From: Amycolatopsis sp. FDAARGOS 1241 | GTDB taxonomy: Bacteria; Actinomycetota; Actinomycetes; Mycobacteriales; Pseudonocardiaceae | DNA length: 64,000 bases | Reading direction: 5' to 3' | Assembly: GCF_016889705.1 (NCBI RefSeq) | Contig: NZ_CP069526.1 | Location: 4,092,001-4,156,000, forward strand | Shown: positions 19,593 to 28,600 of the stretch, in pieces | Position numbering within the stretch: position 1 is the first letter of the stretch | How the letters are laid out: the number at the start of each line of letters is the position of its first letter | Made by a program: the position numbers and the translations under genes | Notes under the pieces: generated by a model | Told to the model about the DNA's origin: nothing | What the model saw: the letters and a program-made list of their open reading frames with translations, nothing else | Database searches by the model: none

Positions 19593-20822
19593 ATGGGAAA
19601 GGCACTCGATGGCGTCCGCGTCCTCGACATGACCCACGTCCAGTCGGGACCGTCGTCGACCCAGATCCTCGCCTGGCTGGGCGCCGACGTGATCAAGCTG
19701 GAGACGCCAGGGCGCGGTGACATCACGCGCGGCCAGCTGCGGGACCTGCCCGGAGTGGACAGTCTCTACTTCACGATGCTCAACGGCAACAAGCGCAGCA
19801 TCACGCTGAACATGAAGAGCGACGAGGGCAAGGAGATCTTCACCAAACTCGTGGCCGGTGTGGACATCCTCGTCGAGAACTTCGGCCCCGGCGTGGTGGA
19901 CCGCTTCGGGTTCTCGTGGGAGAAGCTGCAGGAGATCAACGAGCGGCTGATCTACGCCTCGATCAAGGGCTTCGGCCCCGGCCGCTACGCCGACTTCAAG
20001 GCCTACGAGGTGATCGCGCAGGCCATGGGCGGCTCCATGAGCACCACCGGTTTCGAAGAGGGCCCGCCCACCGCCACCGGCGCGCAGATCGGCGACTCGG
20101 GCACCGGCATCCACCTCGTCGCCGCGATGCTCGCCGCGCTGTACCAGCGCACGAACACCGGCCGCGGGCAGCGGGTGCAGGTGGCCATGCAGGACGCGGT
20201 GCTCAACCTCTGCCGCGTCAAGCTGCGCGACCAGCAGCGGCTGACCCACGGCCCGCTCGGCGAGTACCCCAACGACGTGTTCGGCGAAGAGGTCCCGCGC
20301 TCGGGCAACGCCTCCGGCGGCGGCCAGCCCGGCTGGGCGGTGCGCTGCGCGCCCGGTGGCCCGAACGACTACATCTACGTGATCGTCCAGCCGGTCGGCT
20401 GGGCCCCGCTGACCCAGCTGATCGGGCAGCCTGAGCTCGCCGAGGACCCCGAGTGGGCCACGCCCGAGGCCCGGCTGTCCAAACTGGACAAGGTGTTCGC
20501 GCTCGTCGAGCAGTGGACCGAGCGCCACACCAAGTGGGAGGTCATGGAGAAGCTCAACGCCCACAACATCCCGTGCGGTCCGATCCTGTCCACGAAGGAG
20601 CTCATCGAGGACGAGACGCTCGCCGCCCTGGGCTCCGTGGTCGAGGTCGACCACCCCGAGCGCGGGAAGTTCAAGACGGTGGGCTGCCCGCTCAAGCTGT
20701 CCGACTCCCCGGTCGAGGTGGGCCGTTCGCCGCTGCTGGGCGAGCACAACGACGAGGTGTTGGGCGAGCTCGGCTACGGCACCGATGAACTCGAGCGGCT
20801 GCGCACCGCCGGCGTGATCTGA
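19593..20822 (+). CDS. frc: formyl-CoA:oxalate CoA-transferase (family III)
   Basis: Family III CoA-transferase, 409 aa, transferring CoA from formyl-CoA (or succinyl-CoA) to oxalate. It follows Oxalobacter Frc closely: [36 protein letters not shown], the catalytic Asp168 in [30 protein letters not shown], the glycine loop [12 protein letters not shown], and [12 protein letters not shown]. Length is normal. It lies between the ThDP lyase and the NDP-forming acyl-CoA synthetase with short gaps (16 and 12 nt), so it is one operon. This is the strongest single marker for oxalate metabolism in the window. Confidence 0.92.
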   Translation: MGKALDGVRVLDMTHVQSGPSSTQILAWLGADVIKLETPGRGDITRGQLRDLPGVDSLYFTMLNGNKRSITLNMKSDEGKEIFTKLVAGVDILVENFGPGVVDRFGFSWEKLQEINERLIYASIKGFGPGRYADFKAYEVIAQAMGGSMSTTGFEEGPPTATGAQIGDSGTGIHLVAAMLAALYQRTNTGRGQRVQVAMQDAVLNLCRVKLRDQQRLTHGPLGEYPNDVFGEEVPRSGNASGGGQPGWAVRCAPGGPNDYIYVIVQPVGWAPLTQLIGQPELAEDPEWATPEARLSKLDKVFALVEQWTERHTKWEVMEKLNAHNIPCGPILSTKELIEDETLAALGSVVEVDHPERGKFKTVGCPLKLSDSPVEVGRSPLLGEHNDEVLGELGYGTDELERLRTAGVI

Positions 20823-20834
20823 GGAGAGGACCGG

Positions 20835-22973
20835 ATGACCACGGAAACCGGCCGCGAAGCGGTCGAGAAGATCCTGGAGCAGGCGGCGGCGGAGGGACGC
20901 TCGTCGCTGACCGCACCCGAGGGCCGCGCCGTGTGCGAGGCCTACGGCATCCCCACCCCGCAGGAGCGGCTGGCGACCTCGGCCGACGAGGCGGTGGCGC
21001 AGGCGGAGGAGATCGGCCTGCCGGTGGTGCTGAAGATCGTGTCGCCCGACATCCTGCACAAGACGGAAGCCGGCGGCGTGCTCGTCGGCCTGCGCACCGC
21101 CGAGCAGGTCGCCGAGGGCTACGCCACGATCCTGGCCAACGCCGAGGCCTACGACGAGAACGCGGCGATCGTCGGTGTTCAGGTGCAGCAGATGCTCACC
21201 ACCGGCCAGGAGGTCATCATCGGGTCGGTCACCGACCAGACCTTCGGCAAGATCGTGGCCTTCGGCCTCGGCGGCGTGCTCGTCGAGGTGCTGAAGGACG
21301 TGACCTTCCGCCTGGCGCCGACGTCGGAGGACGAGGCACTGTCCATGGTGGACGGTATCGCCGCGGCCGAGGTGCTCGACGGCGTCCGCGGCGCTGAGCC
21401 GGTGGACAAGAAGGCGCTCGCGGCCATCGTGCACGACCTTTCGCGTCTGGTCACCGACTTCCCGCAGCTGGCGGAGGTCGACCTCAACCCGGTGCTCGCC
21501 ACGGCCGAGGGCGCAACCGCCGTCGACGTGCGCATCCTCGTCGACCCGGAGGCGGCGAAGGAGCCGGTGCGGTTCACGCAGGAGGAGATCCTCGCGGCGA
21601 TGAACCGGATCATGAGGCCGGCCGCCGTCGCGGTGATCGGGGCTTCGCCCGTGTCCGGCAAGATCGGCAACTCGGTGATGAAGAACCTCGTCAACGGCGG
21701 CTACGCGGGGGAGATCTACCCGATCAACCCGAAGGCGTCGGAAATTCTGGACCGCAAGGCGTACGCGAGCATCAGCGACGTGCCCGGGGACGTGGACGTG
21801 GCCGTGTTCGCGATCCCGGCGAAGTTCGTGCCCGCGGCGCTGGAAGAGGCCGGCAAGAAGGGTGTGGCCGGGGCGATCCTGATTCCGTCCGGGTTCGGCG
21901 AGACCGGGAACATCGAGCTGCAGAATGAGGTCGTCGCGATCGCGCGCAAGCACGGTGTGCGCATCCTCGGCCCCAACATCTACGGCTACTACTACACGCC
22001 GGAGAACCTCTCGGCGACGTTCTGCACCCCGTACGACGTCAAGGGCGGTGTCGCGCTCTCCTCGCAGAGCGGCGGCATAGGCATGGCGATCCTGGGCTTC
22101 AGCCGGTCGGCCGGCATGGGCGTGTCGTCCATCGTGGGCGTGGGCAACAAGGCGGACATCGACGAGGACGACCTGCTCACGTTCTTCGAGCACGACGACA
22201 ACACCCAGCTCGTCGCAATGCACCTCGAAGACCTCAAGGACGGCCGCTCCTTCGCGGAGACCGCCAAGCGCGTCTCGGCGAAGAAGCCGGTGGTCGTGCT
22301 CAAGGCCGGGCGCACCTCGCAGGGTGCCAAGGCGGCGAGCTCGCACACCGGCGCGCTGGCCGGCAACGACAAGGTCTACGACGACATCCTGCGCCAGAGC
22401 GGCGTGATCCGGGCGCCGGGGCTCAACGACATGCTCGAGTACGCCCGCGGTATCCCGCTGCTGCCCACGCCGAAGGGCGAGAACGTCGTGATCATCACCG
22501 GCGCCGGTGGCTCCGGTGTGCTGCTGTCGGACGCGTGCGTGGACAACGGCCTGACTCTCATGGAGATCCCCGGTGATCTCGACGAGGCGTTCCGGAAGTT
22601 CATCCCGCCGTTCGGCGCGGCCGGCAACCCGGTGGACATCACGGGTGGCGAGCCGCCGTCGACGTACCGGAACACGATCGCCCTCGGCCTTGAAGACGAC
22701 CGCATCCACTCCCTGATTCTCGGCTACTGGCACACGATCGTCACGCCGCCGATGGTCTTCGCGGAGCTCGTGGTCGACGTCGTCGAGGAGTTCCGCAAGA
22801 AGGGGATCCACAAGCCCGTGGTGGCGTCGCTGTCCGGGGACGTCGAGGTGGAGCAGGCGAGCGACCACCTCTACGCCCACGGCGTCGTCGCCTACCCGTA
22901 CACGACCGAGAAGCCGGTTGCGGTACTCGGTGCCAAGTACCGCTGGGCGCGGTCGGCCGGGCTGCTCGGCTGA
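20835..22973 (+). CDS. NDP-forming acyl-CoA synthetase, fused beta-alpha
   Basis: A 712-aa ADP-forming acyl-CoA synthetase. The N-terminal ATP-grasp (beta) domain contains DILHKTEAGGVLVGL. The C-terminal CoA-binding (alpha) part begins near AVAVIGASPVSGKIGNS and carries the phosphohistidine motif SSHTGALAGND. The order beta-alpha is the reverse of some characterised fused enzymes. The reaction is reversible: acyl-CoA + ADP + Pi to acid + CoA + ATP. In this operon it could conserve energy from formyl-CoA or activate oxalate; the acyl group cannot be read from sequence. A strong GC hairpin follows, so transcription may partly end here. Confidence 0.85.
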   Translation: MTTETGREAVEKILEQAAAEGRSSLTAPEGRAVCEAYGIPTPQERLATSADEAVAQAEEIGLPVVLKIVSPDILHKTEAGGVLVGLRTAEQVAEGYATILANAEAYDENAAIVGVQVQQMLTTGQEVIIGSVTDQTFGKIVAFGLGGVLVEVLKDVTFRLAPTSEDEALSMVDGIAAAEVLDGVRGAEPVDKKALAAIVHDLSRLVTDFPQLAEVDLNPVLATAEGATAVDVRILVDPEAAKEPVRFTQEEILAAMNRIMRPAAVAVIGASPVSGKIGNSVMKNLVNGGYAGEIYPINPKASEILDRKAYASISDVPGDVDVAVFAIPAKFVPAALEEAGKKGVAGAILIPSGFGETGNIELQNEVVAIARKHGVRILGPNIYGYYYTPENLSATFCTPYDVKGGVALSSQSGGIGMAILGFSRSAGMGVSSIVGVGNKADIDEDDLLTFFEHDDNTQLVAMHLEDLKDGRSFAETAKRVSAKKPVVVLKAGRTSQGAKAASSHTGALAGNDKVYDDILRQSGVIRAPGLNDMLEYARGIPLLPTPKGENVVIITGAGGSGVLLSDACVDNGLTLMEIPGDLDEAFRKFIPPFGAAGNPVDITGGEPPSTYRNTIALGLEDDRIHSLILGYWHTIVTPPMVFAELVVDVVEEFRKKGIHKPVVASLSGDVEVEQASDHLYAHGVVAYPYTTEKPVAVLGAKYRWARSAGLLG

Positions 22974-23057
22974 TCACTTCCGGCGAGGGGGAAGGAGGCG
23001 TATCTTGCCGGACACCTAGCCGTCGGTGACGCGGGGGACGGGAGCAAGAGCACGAAG

Positions 23058-23085
23058 CGCCGGGCGCGCGCGGTCGCGCCCGGCG
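23058..23085 (+). terminator. GC hairpin between acyl-CoA synthetase and oxlT2
   Basis: A perfect 11-bp inverted repeat, CGCCGGGCGCG with its complement, and a 6-nt loop, located 85 bp after the synthetase stop. There is no U-run, as usual in actinomycetes. It may terminate or attenuate the ThDP lyase operon before the second transporter. Confidence 0.5.
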
Positions 23086-23120
23086 GGGGACAGGAGCCAC
23101 CCCGCTCAGAGGGAACCGAA

Positions 23121-23132
23121 GTCAACGTTGAC
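23121..23132. promoter_or_regulatory. perfect 12-bp palindrome before oxlT2
   Basis: GTCAACGTTGAC, a perfect palindrome ending 14 bp before ATG 23147. The position, overlapping the expected ribosome-binding or promoter-proximal region, suits an operator. No regulator can be assigned, and it does not resemble the GTATGCA sites. Confidence 0.35.
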
Positions 23133-23146
23133 GAAAGAGAACTCTC

Positions 23147-24556
23147 ATGACCGCAGCCCAACCGACGTACCAGGAGATCGTCGACGACAACGGACGCACT
23201 TACCGGATCGGTGAGAGCCCCAGAGACCTGATGGGCCGCTCGCGATCGTGGATGGTCTGGTTGCCGTGGATCGCCATGATGGCGGTCAGCGTGTTCGAGT
23301 ACGGCTGGGGAGCCGTCGAAGGAACACTTGAGGAGAAGTACGGCTGGTCGTTGTCGGACGCGTTCTGGCTGGCCAGCATCTGGGCCGTGTTCCAGGCCGG
23401 GGTCGCGTTCCCGGCCGGCCGGCTGCGCGAGAAGAACATCGTCTCGGCGAAGACCGCCATGCTGCTCGGCGCGCTCTTCTCCGGGATCGGCTACTTCACC
23501 ATCGCGCACAGCGGGAACCTGGTGCTGGCGTTCATCGGGTACTCGGTCCTCGGCGGCACGGGCGCCGGACTGGTCTACGCCACTTGCATCAACATGGTCG
23601 GCAAGTGGTACCCGGAGAAGCGCGGTGCGCGCACCGGTTTCGTGAACGGCGGCTTCGCCTACGGTTCGGTGCCGTTCATCTACCTGTTCAGCGCCTTCCT
23701 CGGGCACGAGAACCTGACGATCACCCTCGACGGCATCGGCCTCTACATGCTGGTGGTCGTGGGGATCTGCGGGTTCTTGTTCAGGGACCCGCCGAAGAAC
23801 TGGTGGCCGGCCGAGGTCGACCCGATCGCGTGGCTGAAGGGCAAGGCTGCCGGCAGCGCCAAGAGTCTCGAGAAGAACCCGCCGGCCGTGCGGCAGTTCA
23901 CCCCGATGGAGGCGATCAGGACCGGCATGCTCCCGCTGATGTGGGTCACGCTGATCGTGATCGGCGGAGTCTCCCTGTTCGGCATCAACTTCCAGGTGCC
24001 GTTCGCCGAGGAAAGCCACTTCGGCGCGTTCGTCGCGGCGTCGTCGGCGGGCATCCTCGCGATCGTCAACGGCGTCGGGCGAGGCCTCGTCGGCTGGGCC
24101 TCCGACCGCATCGGCCGCAAGGCCACGCTGTTCTGGGTCCTGGTGATCGCGGCGGTGGCGCAGTTCGGCGTGATGTGGTCGGGCAACACGCACAGCCTGT
24201 TCTGGTTCATGGTGTTCGCGGTGCTGACCGGGTTCGGCAGCGGCGCGTTCTACCCGCTGTTCGCGGCCCTCGTGCCGGACTACTTCGGGGAGAACCACAA
24301 CGCCACCAACTACGGCATCGTCTACAGCGCCAAGCTGATCGGCGGTGTCGGCGGTGGTGGTCTCGCCGCGGGCGTGATCGCGGCGTGGGGTTACACCGGT
24401 GCCTACATCCTGGCGGGCTGCATCGCATTGCTGTCGGCCCTCATGGTGCTGTTCCTGCGCCAGCCGGGCCGCCGCAGCGGCCCGACCGCGTCGGAGCAGA
24501 GCGGGGCCGGCGTGATCGCGCAGACCTCACCCGCCACCGGGACCGCTGGCAACTGA
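23147..24556 (+). CDS. OFA-family MFS transporter (oxalate/formate antiporter-like), copy 2
   Basis: A 469-aa, twelve-segment MFS transporter of the OxlT type. It contains GTGAGLVYATCINMVGKWYP, GRGLVGWASDRIGRKATLF and VPDYFGENHNATNYGIVYSA. It is clearly homologous to the protein at 4445, in both ends and loops, but divergent, so the two may differ in affinity or substrate. It follows the ThDP lyase-frc-synthetase operon after 173 bp holding a hairpin and a palindrome. Transport of oxalate in exchange for formate is the family role; here it is inferred. Confidence 0.87.
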   Translation: MTAAQPTYQEIVDDNGRTYRIGESPRDLMGRSRSWMVWLPWIAMMAVSVFEYGWGAVEGTLEEKYGWSLSDAFWLASIWAVFQAGVAFPAGRLREKNIVSAKTAMLLGALFSGIGYFTIAHSGNLVLAFIGYSVLGGTGAGLVYATCINMVGKWYPEKRGARTGFVNGGFAYGSVPFIYLFSAFLGHENLTITLDGIGLYMLVVVGICGFLFRDPPKNWWPAEVDPIAWLKGKAAGSAKSLEKNPPAVRQFTPMEAIRTGMLPLMWVTLIVIGGVSLFGINFQVPFAEESHFGAFVAASSAGILAIVNGVGRGLVGWASDRIGRKATLFWVLVIAAVAQFGVMWSGNTHSLFWFMVFAVLTGFGSGAFYPLFAALVPDYFGENHNATNYGIVYSAKLIGGVGGGGLAAGVIAAWGYTGAYILAGCIALLSALMVLFLRQPGRRSGPTASEQSGAGVIAQTSPATGTAGN

Positions 24557-24582
24557 CGCCTGCCGGAGGAACCGGGTAGAGG

Positions 24583-24629
24583 GCCGGGGAGTGAGGGGGC
24601 GGCTGACGCCCGCCCCCTCACTCCCCGGC
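24583..24629. terminator. perfect 20-bp stem terminator between oxlT2 and gntR
   Basis: Perfect inverted repeat: left arm 24583-24602 (starts GCCGGGGAGTGAGG), right arm 24610-24629, 7-nt loop. It lies between two convergent genes and includes the stop codon and last codons of gntR, so it can act in both directions. Confidence 0.8.
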
Positions 24630-25355
24630 TGCTTCGGGCCGCTCGTGGAACGCCTGCCGCGTGCGTTCCGTGTGCTGGGCCATGATCTTCTCCGCCTTGA
24701 CGACGTCGTGGGCGGCGATGGCTTCGATCAGTTCGGCGTGCTCGTGCCACGCGTCGTGGCCGCGGGGCCGGGCGATCGGCGTGTAGTACCAGCGCACGCG
24801 GCGGTCGACGAGCCCGATCAGCTCGGTGAGCACGGCGTTGCCGGTGAGCTCGGTGATGAAGGTGTGCAGGTCGGCGTTGGCCGTGACCAGACCTTCGCCG
24901 TCGTCCGCGGCCAGCGCCTCGAGGCCGGCGTTCTGCAGCTCCCACAGCCGCGCGACGTCCTCTTCGGACGCGCACGCGGCGGCCAGGCGTGCGGAGTGCG
25001 TTTCCAGCACCGCCCGCACGCCGAGCAGCTGGTCGGCTTCCTCGTCGGTGGGCAGGTGCACGAAGGCGCCCTGGGCCGGCCGCAGGTCGACCCAGCCTTC
25101 GGTCTGCAGCCGCTGCAGGGCTTCGCGCACCGGCTGGCGGCTGACACCCAGGTACTCCGCGAGATCGGCCTCGACCAGGTGCTGCCCGGGTTCGAGCGTG
25201 CGGTTGATGATCAGCTCCGCGAGCGCTTCGTACACGACCTGCCGCAGCGGGGCGGGGCGCTCCACGCGCTTGGCCGACTTGGCCGCGAGGGACCCCTTGG
25301 CGCTGCGCCGGCCGGTGGGCCCGCGATCGGGCAGGGGAGAGGCGGTTTGGCTCAC
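24618..25355 (-). CDS. GntR-family regulator with FCD domain
   Basis: A 245-aa FadR-type regulator. The winged HTH is at about 37-100 (LGVSRQPVREALQRLQTEGW), and an all-helical FCD ligand domain follows with likely metal residues (DLHTFI, HDAWHEHAELIEAI). The start is GTG 25355 with GAGG upstream; the longer in-frame extension upstream covers the promoter and is rejected. It is flanked by oxlT2 and the divergent panE-fdh operon. A copy of the GTATGCA motif lies 73 bp upstream, so it may autoregulate. It is the best candidate for the cluster-wide regulator responding to oxalate, formate or glyoxylate (inference). Confidence 0.9.
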   Translation of the reverse strand: MSQTASPLPDRGPTGRRSAKGSLAAKSAKRVERPAPLRQVVYEALAELIINRTLEPGQHLVEADLAEYLGVSRQPVREALQRLQTEGWVDLRPAQGAFVHLPTDEEADQLLGVRAVLETHSARLAAACASEEDVARLWELQNAGLEALAADDGEGLVTANADLHTFITELTGNAVLTELIGLVDRRVRWYYTPIARPRGHDAWHEHAELIEAIAAHDVVKAEKIMAQHTERTRQAFHERPEAAGE

Positions 25356-25427
25356 GGGGCACCTCGGCTCGGAAACGCGGTGGCTGGGAAAAAGCGGATT
25401 TCGACGATCTGGGACAGAGAATACAGG

Positions 25428-25440
25428 TTTTGGTATGCAA
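25428..25440 (-). promoter_or_regulatory. candidate GntR operator before gntR
   Basis: TTTTGGTATGCAA at 25428-25440, followed by AA, so the arms TTTTG and CAAAA form a palindrome around GTATG. It shares the nine-base end GGTATGCAA with the site at 17690. It lies between the divergent gntR and panE starts. Confidence 0.5.
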
Positions 25441-25591
25441 AATCCCAACTCTTCACCCTGTGGGCTGGATCTCACCCGAAGTGGATGAACGCCGCGTCCG
25501 GAAATGACTTCGGGTACCGGGTCCGGGTGCTCTGCCCGGGTGTCATCGGCGGATTCCATGACCGGACCCTGGTGCCGGGACGCATCACGGG

Positions 25592-25604
25592 ATACTGTAT
25601 GCAA
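25592..25604 (+). promoter_or_regulatory. candidate GntR operator before the panE-fdh operon
   Basis: ATACTGTATGCAA, 31 bp before ATG 25636. It is the closest to a consensus of the four sites (12/13 with 17690, 11/13 with 4409). It is about 150 bp from the gntR-proximal site, so the pair could allow looping. Confidence 0.55.
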
Positions 25605-25635
25605 TCGCCGTGTTCGACCGAGCGGGAGGCACACC

Positions 25636-26622
25636 ATGCGGGTTGCTGTTCTGGGCGCGGGCGCGATCGGCGCCTACGTGGGTGCGGCGTTGCACCGAGG
25701 CGGCACCGAGGTCCATCTGGTCGCGCGCAAAGCCCACCTCGAGGCGATGCGCGAACACGGAGTGCGGGTGCTGAGTCCCCGGGGCGACTTCACCGCACGT
25801 CCCCACGTCACCGACGACCCGGCCGAGATCGGCCCGGTCGACTTCGTCTTCCTCGGGCTCAAGGCCCACTCCTACCCGGGCAGCGGAGAGCTGCTCGAAC
25901 CGCTGCTGGGACTGGACACCGCGCTCGTCGCGGCGCAGAACGGCATCCCGTGGTGGTACTTCCACGGCCTGGCCGGGCACCCCCTGGAGGGCCACCGCGT
26001 CGAGACCGTGGACCCCGGCGGCGCGACGAGCCGCGTCATGGCCGTGGAGCGCGCCATCGGCTGCGTCGTCTACTGCTCGACCGTGATCGAGGAGCCGGGC
26101 GTGATCCGGCACCTGGAGGGCACGCGCTTCTCCCTGGGCGAGCCGGCGGGCGGGATTTCGCCCCGCTGCGTCGCGCTGTCCGAGGCGATGATCACCGGCG
26201 GGCTCAAGGCCCCCGTGGAGCCGAACCTGCGCGACGACATCTGGGTCAAGCTCATGGGCAACGTCGCCTTCAACCCGCTCAGCGCGCTAACGCGGGCGAC
26301 GATGGCCGAGATCTGCGAGCACGACGAGACGCGCGACCTCGTCGCCACGATGATGACCGAAACCCTTGCGATCGCCCGCGCGGCCGGCGCGGATCCGCGG
26401 GTCTCCGTGGAGAAGCGGATCGACGGCGCCTGGCGCGTCGGTCACCACAAGACGTCGATGCTGCAAGACCTGGAAGCCGGCAAGCCGCTGGAGATCGACG
26501 CCATTATCGGCGCCGTCGTCGAGCTGGCCGAGCTCACCGGGGTACCCGCGCCCGCGTTGCGGCACGTGCACGCGGCCATCGGCTTGCTGAACCGCACGGC
26601 CACCGCCGTGCCGGTCGGCTAG
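25636..26622 (+). CDS. ketopantoate reductase-family (PanE/ApbA-like) oxidoreductase
   Basis: A 328-aa NAD(P)H-dependent 2-ketoacid reductase of the PanE/ApbA family. It has an N-terminal VLGAGAIGAYVGAAL Rossmann motif, a conserved KLMGNVAFNPLSALTRAT helix with the catalytic-type Lys, and a C-terminal MLQDLEAGKPLEIDAI motif. GGGAGG precedes ATG 25636. It is the first gene of the operon that continues with formate dehydrogenase 29 nt downstream. Ketopantoate reduction is an odd fit here. Reduction of glyoxylate, hydroxypyruvate or tartronate semialdehyde, or oxidation in the reverse sense, would suit the neighbourhood better; this is inference. Confidence 0.85.
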   Translation: MRVAVLGAGAIGAYVGAALHRGGTEVHLVARKAHLEAMREHGVRVLSPRGDFTARPHVTDDPAEIGPVDFVFLGLKAHSYPGSGELLEPLLGLDTALVAAQNGIPWWYFHGLAGHPLEGHRVETVDPGGATSRVMAVERAIGCVVYCSTVIEEPGVIRHLEGTRFSLGEPAGGISPRCVALSEAMITGGLKAPVEPNLRDDIWVKLMGNVAFNPLSALTRATMAEICEHDETRDLVATMMTETLAIARAAGADPRVSVEKRIDGAWRVGHHKTSMLQDLEAGKPLEIDAIIGAVVELAELTGVPAPALRHVHAAIGLLNRTATAVPVG

Positions 26623-26651
26623 ACCACCACCCACCACCCGGAGGCAAGAGG

Positions 26652-28589
26652 ATGAAGCGCAGGCAGAGCACGACGCCGTACGCCCGGCTGACCGAACCGC
26701 TCGTGCGGGACTCGGGCGTGCTGCGACCGGCGACCTGGGAAGAGGCGCTCGACCGCGCCGCGGACGGATTCCGGCGCACGCTGGAGACGAAGGGCCCCGA
26801 GGCCTTCGGCATGTTCTCCTGCGCCCGGGCCACCAACGAGATGAACTACGTGGCCCAGAAGTTCACCCGCGCCGTGATGGGCACGAACAACGTGGACTCG
26901 TGCAACCGGACTTGCCACGCCCCGAGCGTGGCGGGCCTGGCGCGCGTGTTCGACAGCGGCGGCGGGACGTCGTCGTACCAGGAGATCGAAGACGCCGACG
27001 TCATCGTGATCTGGGGCGGCAACCCGCGCGAGGCCCACCCGATCTTCTTCCAGCACGTGCTCAAGGCCGTCCACAAGGGAGCGAAGCTGTTCGTCGTCGA
27101 TCCGCGGCGCACGAGCACGGCGAAGTGGGCGCACCGGCAGCTGCAGCTGGAGGTCGGCACCGACATCCCGCTGGCCAACGCGATCGCCCGCGAGATCATC
27201 CACTCCGGACTCGCCAACACCACGTTCATCGAGCGCGCCACCGAGGGCTACGAGGAGTTCGCGGCGTCGGTCGAGCCGTGGACGCTGGAAGTCGCCGAGC
27301 AGGTGACGAAGGTGCCGGCCGAGCTGATCAAGGAACTGGCGCACACCTACGCGCGGGCCGACCGGGCGCAGCTGTCGTGGACGCTCGGCATCACCGAGCA
27401 CCACAACGGCACCGACAACGTGCTGTCGCTGATCAACCTGTCGCTGCTGGCCGGGCAGGTCGGGCGCTACGGCGCCGGGCTGAACCCGTTGCGCGGGCAG
27501 AACAACGTGCAGGGCGGCGGCGACATGGGCGCGATCCCGGACCGGCTGCCCGGCTTCCAGGACGTGCTGGACCCGGCGGTGCGGGCGAAGTTCGACGCCG
27601 CCTACGGCTCGCACATCCCGCCGTACAAGGGCAAGAACCTCACGCAGATGCTCGAGGCGATGGAGGACGGCCTGCTCACCTGCGTGTACGTGGTGGGGGA
27701 GAACCCTGTGCAGTCCGAAGCGGACTGCGAGCACACGATCAAGCGGCTGTCCAACGTCGAGCACCTGGTGGTGCAGGACATCTTCCTGACCAAGACGGCG
27801 CAGCTGGCCGACGTCGTCCTGCCCGCCTCGGCCGCGTGGTGCGAGAGCGACGGCACCTTCACCAACAGTGAGCGGCGGGTGCAGCGGGTGCGCAAGGCGG
27901 TGAACCCGCCGGCGGGGGCGCGCGACGACATCGAGCTGATCTGTGAGCTCGCGCGCCGGCTCGGGCACGACTGGCACTACAGCGGCGCCGACGGGCGCGA
28001 GGTGTGGGACGAGCTGCGTTCGCTGTCGCCGATCCACGCCGGCATGAGCTACGAGCGGCTCGAGCAGCTCGGCGGGATCCAGTGGCCGTGCTACAGCGAG
28101 GACACGCTGGAGCCGTCGTTCCTGCACGCCCGGCTGTGGGCCGAGGATCCGGCCGAGCGCGGCCGGCCCGCGCCGTTCACCGTGCTGCGCCACAGCCCGC
28201 CGGTCGACGTCCTCGACGACGAGTTCCCCCTGCGCCTCACCACGGGTCGCCGGCTCGACTCGTACAACACCGGCGTGCAGTCGGGTGGGTTCCCGTCGCC
28301 GCGGCGACGCGGCGAGACGCTGGACCTCTGCGCGGCCGACGCGGCGCAGCTGGGTGTCGCGGAGGACGAGCTGGTACAGGTTTCCTCGCGGCGCGGCGCG
28401 ATCGTCGCCCCGGTCCGGATCGACGAAGGACTGCGGCCCGGCCTGGCGTTCATGACGTTCCACTTCCCGGACGAGGTCGACGTCAACGTGATCACCATCG
28501 AGGCCACGGACCCCGTGGCCGGCACCGCCGAGTACAAGGCCGCTGCGATCCGGGTGGACAAACTCCCCGCCACAGCGGTCGCGGGCTGA
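26652..28589 (+). CDS. formate dehydrogenase, molybdenum catalytic domain polypeptide
   Basis: A 645-aa molybdopterin-bis-MGD protein of the formate dehydrogenase alpha type (formate to CO2). Cys88-His89 in NRTCHAPSVAGL matches the Mo ligand (Sec/Cys) and catalytic His. Other signals are DADVIVIWGGNPREAHPIFF, VVDPRRTSTAKWA, LRGQNNVQGGGDMGA and the C-terminal MGD-binding domain LRLTTGRRLDSYNTGVQSGG. ATG 26652 has GGAGG upstream. The usual N-terminal [4Fe-4S] domain is missing. The protein begins at the point following that domain in FdsA-type enzymes, and the missing part is encoded downstream at 30417. The long in-frame upstream extension is not coding. Confidence 0.93.
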   Translation: MKRRQSTTPYARLTEPLVRDSGVLRPATWEEALDRAADGFRRTLETKGPEAFGMFSCARATNEMNYVAQKFTRAVMGTNNVDSCNRTCHAPSVAGLARVFDSGGGTSSYQEIEDADVIVIWGGNPREAHPIFFQHVLKAVHKGAKLFVVDPRRTSTAKWAHRQLQLEVGTDIPLANAIAREIIHSGLANTTFIERATEGYEEFAASVEPWTLEVAEQVTKVPAELIKELAHTYARADRAQLSWTLGITEHHNGTDNVLSLINLSLLAGQVGRYGAGLNPLRGQNNVQGGGDMGAIPDRLPGFQDVLDPAVRAKFDAAYGSHIPPYKGKNLTQMLEAMEDGLLTCVYVVGENPVQSEADCEHTIKRLSNVEHLVVQDIFLTKTAQLADVVLPASAAWCESDGTFTNSERRVQRVRKAVNPPAGARDDIELICELARRLGHDWHYSGADGREVWDELRSLSPIHAGMSYERLEQLGGIQWPCYSEDTLEPSFLHARLWAEDPAERGRPAPFTVLRHSPPVDVLDDEFPLRLTTGRRLDSYNTGVQSGGFPSPRRRGETLDLCAADAAQLGVAEDELVQVSSRRGAIVAPVRIDEGLRPGLAFMTFHFPDEVDVNVITIEATDPVAGTAEYKAAAIRVDKLPATAVAG

Positions 28590-28600
28590 GGGGGGCGGGC

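Noticed and set aside
19512..22880. Very long minus-strand open frame (over 1100 codons)
   Set aside because: Shadow of frc and the NDP-forming synthetase in high-GC DNA; His/Arg/Asp-rich, no domain.
24591..26651. In-frame upstream extension of the molybdenum formate dehydrogenase gene
   Set aside because: It runs antisense through gntR and out of frame over panE; a GGAGG site and the domain start support ATG 26652.
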